Positions 9,359 to 18,015 of a DNA stretch of 64,000 nt are shown piece by piece (the first letter of the stretch is position 1; each line of letters begins with the position of its first letter). This stretch comes from DATKPE01 sp035524335 (GTDB lineage: Bacteria; Bacteroidota; Ignavibacteria; UBA10030; SZUA-254). Under the pieces are notes generated by a model that saw only the letters and a program-made list of their open reading frames with translations, was not told the origin of the DNA and ran no database searches. The stretch covers positions 106,567 through 170,566 of the forward strand of contig DATKPE010000010.1 in the NCBI GenBank assembly GCA_035524335.1, written 5' to 3'. The position numbers were made by a program, and so were the translations under genes.

Positions 9359-9829
9359 TCAAAAATGAAATAAATAGCCGGCCTGCAGGACAGGAAGAGG
9401 ATTCCTGTATTCAGGGGCGCGTGATGTGCCGAACCCGAGTCCGGCTTCCAGATAAAATCCCGCCAGGAAAAGGTCGTACCCCGCCCCGGCGTAATTCTGT
9501 GTCCGGACGACGTCGGACCCGGCGGCATCATCATGGGTCTGAGTGCTGAATCGCCCGGCAAAGAGCGCTATTCCGTGGGAAAAGAGGGATCCGCGATTGA
9601 GGATCACCGAACAATCCCCCTGGAGACCGTACTCGTACCGGCCCCAGCTTCCGCCCGAAACCCGCACTGCGAGTCCGCTGAAATAATATCCGCCGACGAG
9701 AGAAACGCCCGCCGGGGTTCCGACCGCCGCACCGATGACCGCCATTCCGCCGACATCCTCCGCCGGCAGGCGCTCCTGCGCGAAGACACCCGCCGACGCA
9801 AACAGCATGACTGCAAGTATTGTTTTCAT
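9359..9829 (-). CDS. small outer-membrane barrel protein of the efflux operon
   Basis: This is a 156-residue protein with a signal peptide (MKTILAVMLFASAGVFA, cleavage before QERLP). It is followed by glycine-rich alternating strands and a terminal GYLFHF that fits the C-terminal signature of outer-membrane beta-barrels. It lies 12 bp after the adaptor gene and 19 bp before the DUF190 gene. No named family is recognised. Its position inside the operon suggests an envelope role in metal handling, but nothing in the sequence identifies a ligand. Confidence 0.72.
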   Translation of the reverse strand: MKTILAVMLFASAGVFAQERLPAEDVGGMAVIGAAVGTPAGVSLVGGYYFSGLAVRVSGGSWGRYEYGLQGDCSVILNRGSLFSHGIALFAGRFSTQTHDDAAGSDVVRTQNYAGAGYDLFLAGFYLEAGLGFGTSRAPEYRNPLPVLQAGYLFHF

Positions 9830-9841
9830 CGTATTTCCCCG

Positions 9842-10834
9842 TCAGAATCCGAAGCTCAGACCTTTAAGAAGCATCGCACCGCCGGTCACGACCTGTTCGC
9901 CGGCCTCGATCCCCTTCAGAACCACCAGCTCGGTGTCGTTCGCCGGCTGAACGATCACCTCGCGCCGGCGGAATTCTCCCGGCGTCGGTTCAAGAAAGAT
10001 ATAGTCCCTTCCCTCGACCGAAACCACGGCGGAATTCGGTATCAGGAGGAGCCCGTCGCGCGGATCGCCGAAGTCGACCCGCGCAAACATGCCCGGCAGG
10101 ATATGCCCGTTCGGGTTCGGCATCGTGACGCGGACTTTGACTGTTCTGGTGACCGGATCGACGATATCGCCGACAGCCGTCGCGCGTCCGATGAATTTTT
10201 TTCCCGGCAGGGACGTGAACCAGACATCCACCTCTTCTCCGCGCTGAACCTCGTTCAGCTGTGTTTCCGGCACGTCGCAGATCAGCCACGCGCTGTTGGC
10301 CGTCACCTCGTCGAGTTCGAGCGGGTTGAACCCCAGCGCCCTGAGCCTTCCCTCCATTTCCGCCACCGAGGCCCGCGATGTGGCGGCGTCGGTTTCGGCG
10401 TTTGTCAGGTCGGTTGCGGTCGCCCCCTGGTTCGCAAACATATCTTTGATGCGCTGGAGATTCTTTGCCATCCGGTCCGCGTTGACGCGCGCCTGACGAT
10501 AGGAGGAGTACAGCGTCGTGACGTCGGACGATTCAAAGAGGATGATCCGGTCGCCACCGTCGACCGACGCCGAAATGTTCGCCACCACATGCGCCGGCGC
10601 AATGGCTGAGATCAGCGCTCTCCGCCGGAGCGCTGTGTGCGTGGTGAAGTGCGCGAGACCGGGCGTGCCGGCCGGGATTGAAATATCGGTTCCGTTTGCG
10701 GTGACCACGGCCCTGTGAGCTTCAGGCCGGGTTTCACTCCCGTCCTCATGCGACTGGCATGCGGGGAACAGCAGGATGATCAGGACGCCCGCCAGGAATG
10801 GTAAGCGGACCGTCGTATGGGATGTATCAGACAT
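9842..10834 (-). CDS. RND efflux periplasmic adaptor lipoprotein (CzcB/CusB-like)
   Basis: Membrane-fusion protein that joins the CzcA pump to the TolC-type channel. ATG at 10834 is chosen because GGAG lies 6 nt upstream; an in-frame ATG at 10846 has no such site. A lipoprotein signal (LLFPAC, lipidated Cys near residue 26) precedes the mature chain. The middle has an alpha-hairpin, then the barrel-sandwich and beta-barrel segments typical of adaptors (DVWFTSLPGKKFIGRATAVG and ILPGMFARVDFGDP). The C-terminal domain ends VVTGGAMLLKGLSFGF. I see no His/Met-rich metal-binding N-terminus. It lies 20 bp downstream of the TolC-type gene. Confidence 0.88.
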   Translation of the reverse strand: MSDTSHTTVRLPFLAGVLIILLFPACQSHEDGSETRPEAHRAVVTANGTDISIPAGTPGLAHFTTHTALRRRALISAIAPAHVVANISASVDGGDRIILFESSDVTTLYSSYRQARVNADRMAKNLQRIKDMFANQGATATDLTNAETDAATSRASVAEMEGRLRALGFNPLELDEVTANSAWLICDVPETQLNEVQRGEEVDVWFTSLPGKKFIGRATAVGDIVDPVTRTVKVRVTMPNPNGHILPGMFARVDFGDPRDGLLLIPNSAVVSVEGRDYIFLEPTPGEFRRREVIVQPANDTELVVLKGIEAGEQVVTGGAMLLKGLSFGF

Positions 10835-10854
10835 AGCAGACTCCATTTGCCGTT

Positions 10855-12180
10855 TTATCGGGAATTGATGACGATCGTACCGACAGCATAGTTGAGATTT
10901 TCTATAGCGTCGAAGCGGGAACCGAGAAGTTTGAAGTAACCCATCATGCTGGTCCGGTATGATTCGTAAAAATCAGTGAATTCAATGATGCCGATGTTCC
11001 GTTTCTGGTAGCTGTCGATGGTCCCCTGAACGAGGGCGGCATACCGTTCCGGAAACGTCCGATCGGCCTGCCGGTAGAGATCGTCCGCTCCGCGTGCACG
11101 ATCGTACGCGGTCTTGACGTCGCGCCTGACCTTCATGCGGGCCGATTCCGCGGCGAGCCTGTCCGCCGCGAGCGTCGCTTCTGCCGCTTCGATATTTCCC
11201 TGGTTCCGGTTGAAGATCGGCAGGTCGACCGCCACCGTGAGGGCGAAATAATCCGGGATGTACGAGCCCTGCCTGCTCCAGAGGCCGCCGATCGTCACGT
11301 CGGGCGAACGCATCGCCTGCTGGAGCGCGAGGTTCTGCTCATCCGCCTCTATGGTTGCCTGCGCCGTCCGGTAATCGGGACGGTGGTGCATGGCCGAGTC
11401 GACCAGCGCATCGAGCGAAATCTGCCGGAGATCGAGCGTGTCGAGACCGCCGGCGGGGACTTCCGGTATGAGGTACGGATCCCGATTGGTGGTGTCGTGC
11501 ATCAGGATGTTCAGATCGGTCTGAATTCCGTCGATCTGGTTGTTGATGTCGAGACGCTCCCCCTCGAGCGAGAAGAGGAGCGATTTCAGCCGGAGCACTT
11601 CCGACAGAAGTATCCCGCGTGACTGGTAGATGTTTTCGGTTGCCCCGATGGTCTTTTTCAGGGCAGGAATGCTCGCATCGTAAAACCGGAGCGACTGCTG
11701 GAGGAAGTACAGGTCATAGAAATCGGTTCTCAGTTCCAGCCGGAGCGCCCTCAGGAGGTCGCGAAACGAATTTTCGGCAATGTCGGAATTGACAGCGGCG
11801 ATAGCCGCCTGCTTCGATCTCTTCCCGGCGAGCACGATCAACTGCTGGAGCTGAACGCCGGTGTTGCCGGTGGGGGTGAAATCGAGCGCCCTTCGCGTGG
11901 CCGGATTGTAAATATTCTGTTCGATCGAAAGATTCGGATTATTCCAGAGTTCCGCCTGAATGACCTGCGCCCGCGCCGCTTCGATGCTGAACCGGCCGGC
12001 GAGCAGTTGAAGGTTCGTCCTGAGGAACCGGTTTTCCGCTTCGGGAAGGGAAAGCCGGACTGTGTCGGCGGTCCGGTCTTCATCCATCGCCGGAGCGTCC
12101 GACCGGAGGAGAAGACGGGACGCCAGCATAAGCAGAAGCCAGATCCGCTGATGGCGCCACAGCGAAGTGATGGTTCTCAT
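10855..12180 (-). CDS. TolC-family outer-membrane efflux channel (CzcC/CusC-like)
   Basis: This 441-residue protein forms the outer-membrane and periplasmic tunnel of the tripartite exporter. ATG at 12180 is preferred over an upstream TTG, and AGGG sits just upstream. The chain shows the two-fold repeat of outer-membrane efflux proteins: AELWNNPNLSIEQN in the first half and AMRSPDVTIGGLWSRQGSY in the second, each followed by long amphipathic helices rich in Ala, Arg and Glu. The hydrophobic leader (WLLLMLASRLLL) suggests export but lacks an obvious lipobox. The gene begins the core set channel, adaptor, barrel, PII-like protein, pump. Confidence 0.87.
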   Translation of the reverse strand: MRTITSLWRHQRIWLLLMLASRLLLRSDAPAMDEDRTADTVRLSLPEAENRFLRTNLQLLAGRFSIEAARAQVIQAELWNNPNLSIEQNIYNPATRRALDFTPTGNTGVQLQQLIVLAGKRSKQAAIAAVNSDIAENSFRDLLRALRLELRTDFYDLYFLQQSLRFYDASIPALKKTIGATENIYQSRGILLSEVLRLKSLLFSLEGERLDINNQIDGIQTDLNILMHDTTNRDPYLIPEVPAGGLDTLDLRQISLDALVDSAMHHRPDYRTAQATIEADEQNLALQQAMRSPDVTIGGLWSRQGSYIPDYFALTVAVDLPIFNRNQGNIEAAEATLAADRLAAESARMKVRRDVKTAYDRARGADDLYRQADRTFPERYAALVQGTIDSYQKRNIGIIEFTDFYESYRTSMMGYFKLLGSRFDAIENLNYAVGTIVINSR

Positions 12181-12287
12181 GTCGCCCTGTGACAACGTCG
12201 TTATACGGCCGCACAGATGGAAATAGCGGACGCCGGACGCGGCTGGTCCGGAACCCGGAAGAAGTTAAAGCGACATCTGAGGAATGG

Positions 12288-12695
12288 TTACAGCAGGAGG
12301 GTGCAGTAATTCAGATAGAGGTCGTCGTGCGAGAAAATTACGGCATACCGATGGATGGATTGAAACGCCGCGGTGCCGATCGATTCTCCGTGTCCGGAGA
12401 AAGAGACGGGTTCGGACGGACTATCCTGATCGAGCATGACAAACCGCGCGGGTGCGACCCGGGTGGATGAAAGGTTCCGCTCGTTATGCGTCTGCCGGGA
12501 GTAATCTGCGTATCGCGGAACTGCATCTCCGGCGCCGATCGGCGGGGAAGCCGGTTCAAGCACCTCGTCAAAGTGTATCGTCGTCGCCGACGGGAACAGG
12601 TCGGTGATGTTTGCGCCATCGGCAAAGAGTGCGAGCGCGCAGACGATGATGCACGCGACCGCGGTTAATGATCTGTTGTGAATGAAATTATTCAT
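12288..12695 (-). CDS. small secreted protein leading the efflux operon, unknown function
   Basis: This is a 135-residue protein with an N-terminal hydrophobic segment (TAVACIIVCALALFADGA) consistent with a signal peptide. The mature part is short, has several His, Asp and Tyr residues, and a single Cys near the C-terminus. It matches no family I know. It is the first gene after the near-consensus promoter at 12719-12747 and precedes the TolC-type gene by 107 bp; that gap holds a CCGGAC/GTCCGG dyad. A periplasmic metal-binding role is plausible by context only. No clear Shine-Dalgarno site precedes the ATG. Confidence 0.6.
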   Translation of the reverse strand: MNNFIHNRSLTAVACIIVCALALFADGANITDLFPSATTIHFDEVLEPASPPIGAGDAVPRYADYSRQTHNERNLSSTRVAPARFVMLDQDSPSEPVSFSGHGESIGTAAFQSIHRYAVIFSHDDLYLNYCTLLL

Positions 12696-12718
12696 GAAGG
12701 AATCGTTCCCAACCTGAA

Positions 12719-12747
12719 ATTATAGAAATTGCCCGGTTGAAAGTCAA
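12719..12747 (-). promoter_or_regulatory. near-consensus sigma70 promoter of the metal-efflux operon
   Basis: On the minus strand TTGACT (12742-12747) and a perfect TATAAT (12719-12724) are separated by 17 bp. A direct repeat GAAATT-ATA-GAAATT (plus strand, 12716-12730) overlaps the -10 and could be a repressor site. With such a strong promoter, control would most simply be by repression. Confidence 0.8.
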
Positions 12748-12875
12748 GACCGGAGATGAGATTAGGAAAAATTAATTCTGATGAAACCGGTGAAGACAAC
12801 GGAAATGTGAGGAGTTGTTCCATTCATCAGATAAGCGACTCGAACCGGGAGCATGTTGTCCGCATCATCCGGTTT

Positions 12876-12904
12876 TTGTTTGCGACCGCCAATAATCGTA
12901 TCTT
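12876..12904 (+). promoter_or_regulatory. candidate promoter of the radical SAM gene
   Basis: TTGTTT (12876-12881), a 17-bp spacer and TATCTT (12899-12904) lie about 40 bp before the ATG at 12943 and diverge from the efflux promoter. Confidence 0.6.
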
Positions 12905-12942
12905 ACGGAAGAAAGGATTTACACGACAGTTCGTCAACGATC

Positions 12943-13701
12943 ATGCCCATCCCTCTTCAACCTTCAGTCGTTTACGGTCCCGTCCATTCCCGGCGGCTCG
13001 GGACATCGCTCGGCATCAATCCACTGCCTGCCGGCCTCAAAGTCTGCAATTTCAACTGTGTCTATTGCCAATACGGGTCCACGCACGGCGGCTGGGAAAC
13101 GGTCTCCCGCGCGGCGCGATGGCCCGCCGCCCGGGATCTGCTCCGGGAGATTGAGAACGCCCTTCAACGGCTCAGTTCCGCTCCCGACCATCTCACAATC
13201 GCCGGCAACGGCGAACCGACGGCGCATCCCCAGTTTTCCGAGCTGGTCGACGGGCTGGTCACTCTCCGGGATCGCTATGTGCCCGCGGCAAAAACAGCCA
13301 TATTGTCGAACGCATCATTTCTCCATATTCCGTCTGTCTGGTCTGCGATCCAGAAGCTCGATCTCAAGATCCTGAAGATCGACTGCGGCGATGAGCGTCT
13401 TTTCCTCCGGTATAACCGGCCGACAGTGCCGATCGATTTCGAGAATCTTCTCCGCATGTTGAACGGGCTCGAGGGCGTCACGATTCAGGCGATGTTCACC
13501 GGAGGCCGGAACGGCAACGACGATGCCCCTGCGGTCGACAGCTGGATCCGGAGGATCGAAGACCTCTCTCCATCCATGGTTCAGATCTATTCCCTCGACC
13601 GGGACTGCGAAGATCCGGGTTTGCAGACGGTCTCCCGCGGCCGGCTTGAAGCGATCCGTCTCCGGCTTGCCGAAAGTTCCGTGCCGTCACAGGTGTACTG
13701 A
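12943..13701 (+). CDS. radical SAM protein
   Basis: This is a 252-residue protein that starts at the ATG at 12943; the open frame extends upstream but only past the promoter. The motif CNFNCVYCQYG (CxxxCxxC) near residue 40 ligates the [4Fe-4S] cluster that cleaves S-adenosylmethionine. It is followed by GNGEPTAHPQF, a typical SAM-binding GGEP-like strand. The N-terminal YGPVHSRRLGTSLGINPLP is characteristic of a conserved radical SAM group often annotated only as radical SAM protein. The substrate is unknown. It is probably co-transcribed with the thioredoxin-like lipoprotein 76 bp downstream. Confidence 0.88.
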   Translation: MPIPLQPSVVYGPVHSRRLGTSLGINPLPAGLKVCNFNCVYCQYGSTHGGWETVSRAARWPAARDLLREIENALQRLSSAPDHLTIAGNGEPTAHPQFSELVDGLVTLRDRYVPAAKTAILSNASFLHIPSVWSAIQKLDLKILKIDCGDERLFLRYNRPTVPIDFENLLRMLNGLEGVTIQAMFTGGRNGNDDAPAVDSWIRRIEDLSPSMVQIYSLDRDCEDPGLQTVSRGRLEAIRLRLAESSVPSQVY

Positions 13702-13777
13702 TCATCAGATTCCGATTCTCCGTTCTTATCCGTGCGGGCCGGTCCGCGGCGCACCGTCACTTCCTCCGGAGATCACC

Positions 13778-14305
13778 ATGTCCAGATATTCTTTCCTGAC
13801 TGCGGTTATTGTGTTCACGGCTGTTCTCGCCGCGGAGGGATGTTCCTCCCCGCCCAAAGTGGCCGTCCGGCCGAACGAACATATGGAAATCGGCTGGACG
13901 CCTCGGGCCATCTTCCAGTCCCCCTCCTACGCGGTCTGGTTCGATTCCGGCTATCAGCACTACATCCCGTCGGAGGAGATCATTCACGCACTCCGGACAA
14001 TGCAGGACAGCGTCGGGATTGTCGTCGTGTACGGAACCTGGTGCAGTGACAGCCGGAGGGAACTGCCGCATCTCCTGAAAGTGCTCGACGCATCTGCGTT
14101 TCCGGCGGAACGGCTGACGCTGATCGCCGTCGACCGTACGATGCAGATTCCCGCGGGAATCAAAGAGCGGTACGCAATTACGAACGTTCCCACGATCATG
14201 ATCGTGTACCGGGGGGTTGAAGTCTCCCGCATCGTCGAATCGCCCGCGACGACGCTGGAGGGTGATATGCGGGATGCTCTCGGTCCGATCTTCGGAGGAA
14301 AATAA
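13778..14305 (+). CDS. thioredoxin-like lipoprotein
   Basis: ATG at 13778, 6 nt after GGAG, gives 175 residues; the longer frame overlaps the radical SAM gene and is not used. The signal peptide ends in a lipobox-like AAEGC with the candidate lipidated Cys near residue 22. The mature domain has a thioredoxin fold: GIVVVYGTWCSDSRRELPHL, then TLIAVDRTM, then a cis-Pro segment (YAITNVPTIMIVYRG). The active site reads WCSDS, so the second Cys of the usual CxxC is replaced by Ser. The protein is therefore probably not a classical dithiol oxidoreductase, though a monothiol function is possible. Confidence 0.82.
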   Translation: MSRYSFLTAVIVFTAVLAAEGCSSPPKVAVRPNEHMEIGWTPRAIFQSPSYAVWFDSGYQHYIPSEEIIHALRTMQDSVGIVVVYGTWCSDSRRELPHLLKVLDASAFPAERLTLIAVDRTMQIPAGIKERYAITNVPTIMIVYRGVEVSRIVESPATTLEGDMRDALGPIFGGK

Positions 14306-14340
14306 AAAAAACGGCACCCGCGGAAGATCTGCGGGTGCCG
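14304..14340 (-). terminator. intrinsic terminator of the peptide-transporter operon
   Basis: A perfect 10-bp stem (CGGCACCCGC / GCGGGTGCCG, 14312-14340) is followed on the minus strand by an eight-base T-run. It ends the OPT transcript 28 bp after its stop and abuts the convergent lipoprotein gene. Confidence 0.88.
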
Positions 14341-14367
14341 CTGAAGAGCGGGCGGGCCCTGCCGCCG

Positions 14368-16365
14368 TCATTCCTTTGCGCGCATCGAGTCGATGAGGGC
14401 GTACGCCATCAGAAGAACGAACATCACCAGCCCGACGACCATCGCGCCGTTGCTTTCCGACCAGCTTTCCATGAACATGTTGTTGTAACCGAACTGCATC
14501 GTCCCGTCGAGGAATTTCAGAAAGGCGTTCAGGACGCCGAAGAGCGCACCGCCGGCGATGAATCCTGAGGCGATGAGCGTCCCGCGCTGGAAGCGGGCAT
14601 TGTTCAGCTTTTCGTTCCGTGTGCGGGACGAGACGAACCAGGCGATAAGGCCCCCGAACACGAGCGGTACGTTGAGCTCCTGGGGGATGTACATCCCGAG
14701 CGCGAATGCGAGGGGGGGAATCCCGATCATGGTCAGAATCAGAGCGATGACGGCGCCGACGAGATAGAGCGTCCAGGGGGTCGGAGCCTGCGACATCAGC
14801 GGCTGAATGACGGCCGCCATGGCGTTCGCCTGGGGCGCGACCATGGCGTTCGGTCCTTTGAACCCGTAGGTCTGGTTGAGAATCATGATGACGATGCCGA
14901 CGGTTGCCGCCGATATCAGCGTCCCGAGGAACTTCCAGGTTTCCTGTTTCTTCGGCGTTGTGCCGATCCAGTAGCCGATTTTCAGGTCGGTGATGAAGCC
15001 GCCGGCCATGGAGAGCGCAGTGCAGACGACGCCGCCGATGATCAGCGCGCTCAGCATGCCCGACGGTCCCGAGAGGCCGATCTTCACCAGCACGAAGGAT
15101 GAGAGAATGAGCGTCATGAGCGTCATCCCGGAGATCGGATTCGTCCCGACGATCGCGATGGCGTTTGCCGCGACGGTGGTGAAGAGAAACGCGACAATGA
15201 GCACGATGAGGAGACCCACCACCGCGTGCATCAGATTGAACACCACCCCGCCGTAGAAGAAGACGAAAATCAGGATCCCGGTCAGGAGGATGAGCAGAAT
15301 GACGAAATTCATCCTCAGGTCCGTCTGCCACCGCACCGGTTTTTCCTTCGGGCCCTCCTGCCGGTGGAGGATCTCGTTGAAGGCGAGGGAGAAGGCGCCG
15401 GCAATGATCTTCGACGAGCGGATGACGCCGATAATGCCCGCCATGGCGATGCCGCCGATCCCGATGTGCCGGACATAGGCCCGGAAAATCTCCTCCGCCG
15501 ACATCTGGGAAATCAGTTTTGCCGCCCCGGCACCGAGCGGTTCGGCCAGACTGTGGCCGACCCAGTTGAACAAAGGCACGAGCACGAACCACGAGAGAAA
15601 CGAGCCCGCGGCGATGATGGCGGAATATTTCAGGCCGACGATATACCCGAGTCCGAAGACCATTGCCGAGATATCGAGCCGTGCGACCAGTTTCAGCCGG
15701 TCCGCAACAGCCTGTCCCAGCCCGGTCATCCGCGACGTGATCACCTCGGGCCAGAATCCGAACGCGTTGAAGACAAAATCAAAGATTCCCCCGATCAGAC
15801 CGCTGACCACCAGCACTCCCGCCTGTTTCCCCCCCTTTTCACCCGCAACCAGGATTTCGGTCGTCGCCGTCGCCTCGGGGAACGGAAACTTCCCGTGCAT
15901 GTCCTTCACAAAATATTTTCGGAAGGGAATCAGGAAGAGGATTCCGAGACATCCCCCGAAAAGGGAGGCGAGAAATGTCTGCATGAAGTTGACCGGAAGT
16001 TCCAGGATGTAAAGGGCCGGAATGGTGAAGATCGCGCCGGCCACGATCACGCCGGAACATGCGCCGATCGACTGGATGATGACATTCTGCGGGAGCGCCC
16101 CTTTTTTCTTGAACGCCGCCGATAAACCGACCGCGAGAATCGCAATCGGTATGGCCGCTTCAAAAACCTGCCCGATCTTCAGACCCGAATACGCTGCCGC
16201 TGCGGAGAACAGCACCGCCATGATCACTCCCCAGCCGACCGACCAGGGCGTTACCTCAGGATGGGATGCTTCCGGATCGAGAATCGGCCGGTATGTTTCC
16301 CCGTCCCGCAGTTCCTTGTACGCGTTCTCAGGTAGACCGCTGACTTCCGTCGTCGTATGTTCCAT
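14368..16365 (-). CDS. OPT-family oligopeptide transporter
   Basis: The 665-residue polytopic membrane protein has more than a dozen hydrophobic segments. The N-terminal region (SVGWGVIMAVLFSAAAAYSG) and the AIPIAILAVGLSAAF helix are typical of bacterial oligopeptide transporter (OPT/YSL) proteins, which take up small peptides with protons. The ORF starts at ATG 16365 and is followed by its own terminator. It lies 56 bp downstream of the peptidase T gene on the same strand, so peptide import and hydrolysis are encoded in one unit. The peptide range cannot be judged from sequence. Confidence 0.92.
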   Translation of the reverse strand: MEHTTTEVSGLPENAYKELRDGETYRPILDPEASHPEVTPWSVGWGVIMAVLFSAAAAYSGLKIGQVFEAAIPIAILAVGLSAAFKKKGALPQNVIIQSIGACSGVIVAGAIFTIPALYILELPVNFMQTFLASLFGGCLGILFLIPFRKYFVKDMHGKFPFPEATATTEILVAGEKGGKQAGVLVVSGLIGGIFDFVFNAFGFWPEVITSRMTGLGQAVADRLKLVARLDISAMVFGLGYIVGLKYSAIIAAGSFLSWFVLVPLFNWVGHSLAEPLGAGAAKLISQMSAEEIFRAYVRHIGIGGIAMAGIIGVIRSSKIIAGAFSLAFNEILHRQEGPKEKPVRWQTDLRMNFVILLILLTGILIFVFFYGGVVFNLMHAVVGLLIVLIVAFLFTTVAANAIAIVGTNPISGMTLMTLILSSFVLVKIGLSGPSGMLSALIIGGVVCTALSMAGGFITDLKIGYWIGTTPKKQETWKFLGTLISAATVGIVIMILNQTYGFKGPNAMVAPQANAMAAVIQPLMSQAPTPWTLYLVGAVIALILTMIGIPPLAFALGMYIPQELNVPLVFGGLIAWFVSSRTRNEKLNNARFQRGTLIASGFIAGGALFGVLNAFLKFLDGTMQFGYNNMFMESWSESNGAMVVGLVMFVLLMAYALIDSMRAKE

Positions 16366-16421
16366 GCGGATGCTCCTTTGATGTCAGTCGTTGTAATGCC
16401 CGGATGAACCGGGATGTCTGT

Positions 16422-17678
16422 TCAGGGACGGCTCTTCTCAACCCATACCTGCACAAGTTCAACCACGGCCGCGGCCGACTTTTCCATTCCGTCGACCGAA
16501 ACCCATTCGTTCTTGCAGTGGTAGTTCTGCCCGCCGGTAAAAAGATTGGGCGTCGGCAGTCCCATCGCTGTGAGCTTTGAACCATCCGTCCCGCCGCGGA
16601 TCGGTTTCCAGACCGGCGTCATCCCGATCCGCCGGACCGCCTCCTCGAGACAGCCGCAGATCCGGGGATCCGTATCAACCCCCTCCTTCATGTTCCGGTA
16701 GCTTTCGGTGACCTCCAGTTCGATCCTGGCCTTCGGATGAAGCGGCCGGACCTCCGCGATGATGGTTTCCAGCTTCCGACGCAGGACGGCAAGACCTTCC
16801 GTCCGGAAATCCCGGAGCAGAAGCTTCAGAACGGTTTTTTCCTCCTCCCCCTGGAGGGTGTGAGGATGAATGTACGGCTCATACCCCTCGGTCGTCTCCG
16901 GCGCCATGTTCCGGGGCATCCGGACGATGATGTCCGCCATTGCCCGGAGAGAATTCACCATGATGTTCTTGGCACTGCCGGGGTGGATGTTGCGACCGTG
17001 GACCGTGATGGTCGCTCCATCGGCGCTGAACGTTTCCCGGTTCAGTTCGCCCGGCGTGTCTCCATCGACGGTGTAGGCGACATCCGCGCCGAACTTTTTG
17101 ACGCTGAAGTATTTTGTCCCCGCCCCGATTTCCTCGTCGGGAGTGAATGCCACGGCGATGTCGCCGTGACGCAGAGAAGGATTGTTCACGAGGGACTGCA
17201 GTGCGGTCATGATGATTGCAATGCCGGCTTTGTCGTCGGCGCCCAGAAGCGTCGTGCCGTCGCTTGTGACGATCGTTTTGCCGATGTTCTTCCTGAGTTC
17301 GGGATTCTCGGCGACCGTGATCACCACCGATTTGTCGCCCGGCAGGCGGATATCTCCGCCCCCGTAATTTTTGATGACCTGCGGCTTCACGTTTTTTCCG
17401 CTGGCGGAGGGAGACGTGTCCACATGTGCGATCAACCCGATGACCGGCACCCCCGTTTCCCCCTTTCCTTTTTTGGGAAGGTTTCCGGGAAGACGTCCCA
17501 TGACATATCCGTATTTATCGATCGTCACCCGTTTCAATCCGAGCTCCCTGAGCTCCTTCACAAGCAGTTTCAGAAGATCGAACTGTTTTTTGGTGCTCGG
17601 ATAGGTGGTGGACGTCTCGCTCGACTGCGTGTCGATCTTGACGTACCGGAGAAATCTGGTCAGAAGGGGGGTGTTCAT
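16422..17678 (-). CDS. pepT: peptidase T (tripeptide aminopeptidase)
   Basis: This 418-residue zinc peptidase of the M20 family removes the N-terminal residue from tripeptides in the cytoplasm. Visible motifs in order are LIAHVDTSPS (first metal His and catalytic Asp, near residue 85), LGADDKAGIA (bridging Asp), FTPDEEIGAG (catalytic Glu pair) and AYTVDGDTPGEL, followed by the C-terminal GGTDGSKL segment. Length and order match the family. It is the first gene of a two-gene operon with the OPT transporter and has a good promoter with a dyad over the -10. Confidence 0.94.
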   Translation of the reverse strand: MNTPLLTRFLRYVKIDTQSSETSTTYPSTKKQFDLLKLLVKELRELGLKRVTIDKYGYVMGRLPGNLPKKGKGETGVPVIGLIAHVDTSPSASGKNVKPQVIKNYGGGDIRLPGDKSVVITVAENPELRKNIGKTIVTSDGTTLLGADDKAGIAIIMTALQSLVNNPSLRHGDIAVAFTPDEEIGAGTKYFSVKKFGADVAYTVDGDTPGELNRETFSADGATITVHGRNIHPGSAKNIMVNSLRAMADIIVRMPRNMAPETTEGYEPYIHPHTLQGEEEKTVLKLLLRDFRTEGLAVLRRKLETIIAEVRPLHPKARIELEVTESYRNMKEGVDTDPRICGCLEEAVRRIGMTPVWKPIRGGTDGSKLTAMGLPTPNLFTGGQNYHCKNEWVSVDGMEKSAAAVVELVQVWVEKSRP

Positions 17679-17731
17679 GCGTGGATCCTCGTCGATGGGA
17701 AAAAATTGTGGATAGAGTGACCGTTGTGGTC

Positions 17732-17762
17732 AAATTGTATCAATTTTTCGCCTGAGATGCAA
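17732..17762 (-). promoter_or_regulatory. promoter of the pepT-OPT operon with an overlapping dyad
   Basis: On the minus strand TTGCAT (17757-17762), 17 bp and TACAAT (17734-17739) form a good sigma70 promoter. A perfect inverted repeat AAATTG-ATA-CAATTT (17732-17746) covers the -10, the position of a repressor operator. About 55 nt of leader precede the pepT ATG. Confidence 0.7.
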
Positions 17763-18015
17763 CAAAAACCGGCCGTTTCACCTCTTCCGCCGCGCTGTCC
17801 GGCGTATCCCGCATGATTTTCCTGGCATGGCGGAGGGAATGCAGACTCTTGCCGGTCCCGCCGTATCTCGGCCGTCAGCGAAGGTCTTTTCCGGGTATTC
17901 AGATGGCGGAATCTGAAAACAGACAATCGCCTCCGGTGAAAAAGACCGGCTTGGGGGACAGGCCGGAAATTCGTACCTTATAACGACAGGGAGCTCGCCA
18001 TAAACCGGATTGTCT
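17763..18015. other. rest of the pepT/amylase divergent intergenic region
   Basis: No convincing gene is seen. Toward the right end lies a weak candidate promoter for the amylase gene: TTGGGG (17951-17956), 17 bp, TACCTT (17974-17979) on the plus strand; a TATAAC overlaps it at 17979-17984. Confidence 0.4.

Noticed and set aside
9340..9561. N-terminal extension of the DUF190 protein
   Set aside because: It overlaps the barrel-protein gene and lies before a good Shine-Dalgarno site; the family starts at the internal Met.
13757..15592. 611-codon minus-strand frame
   Set aside because: It is out of frame with the OPT transporter and runs through its terminator and the thioredoxin-like gene; composition is typical of a shadow frame.
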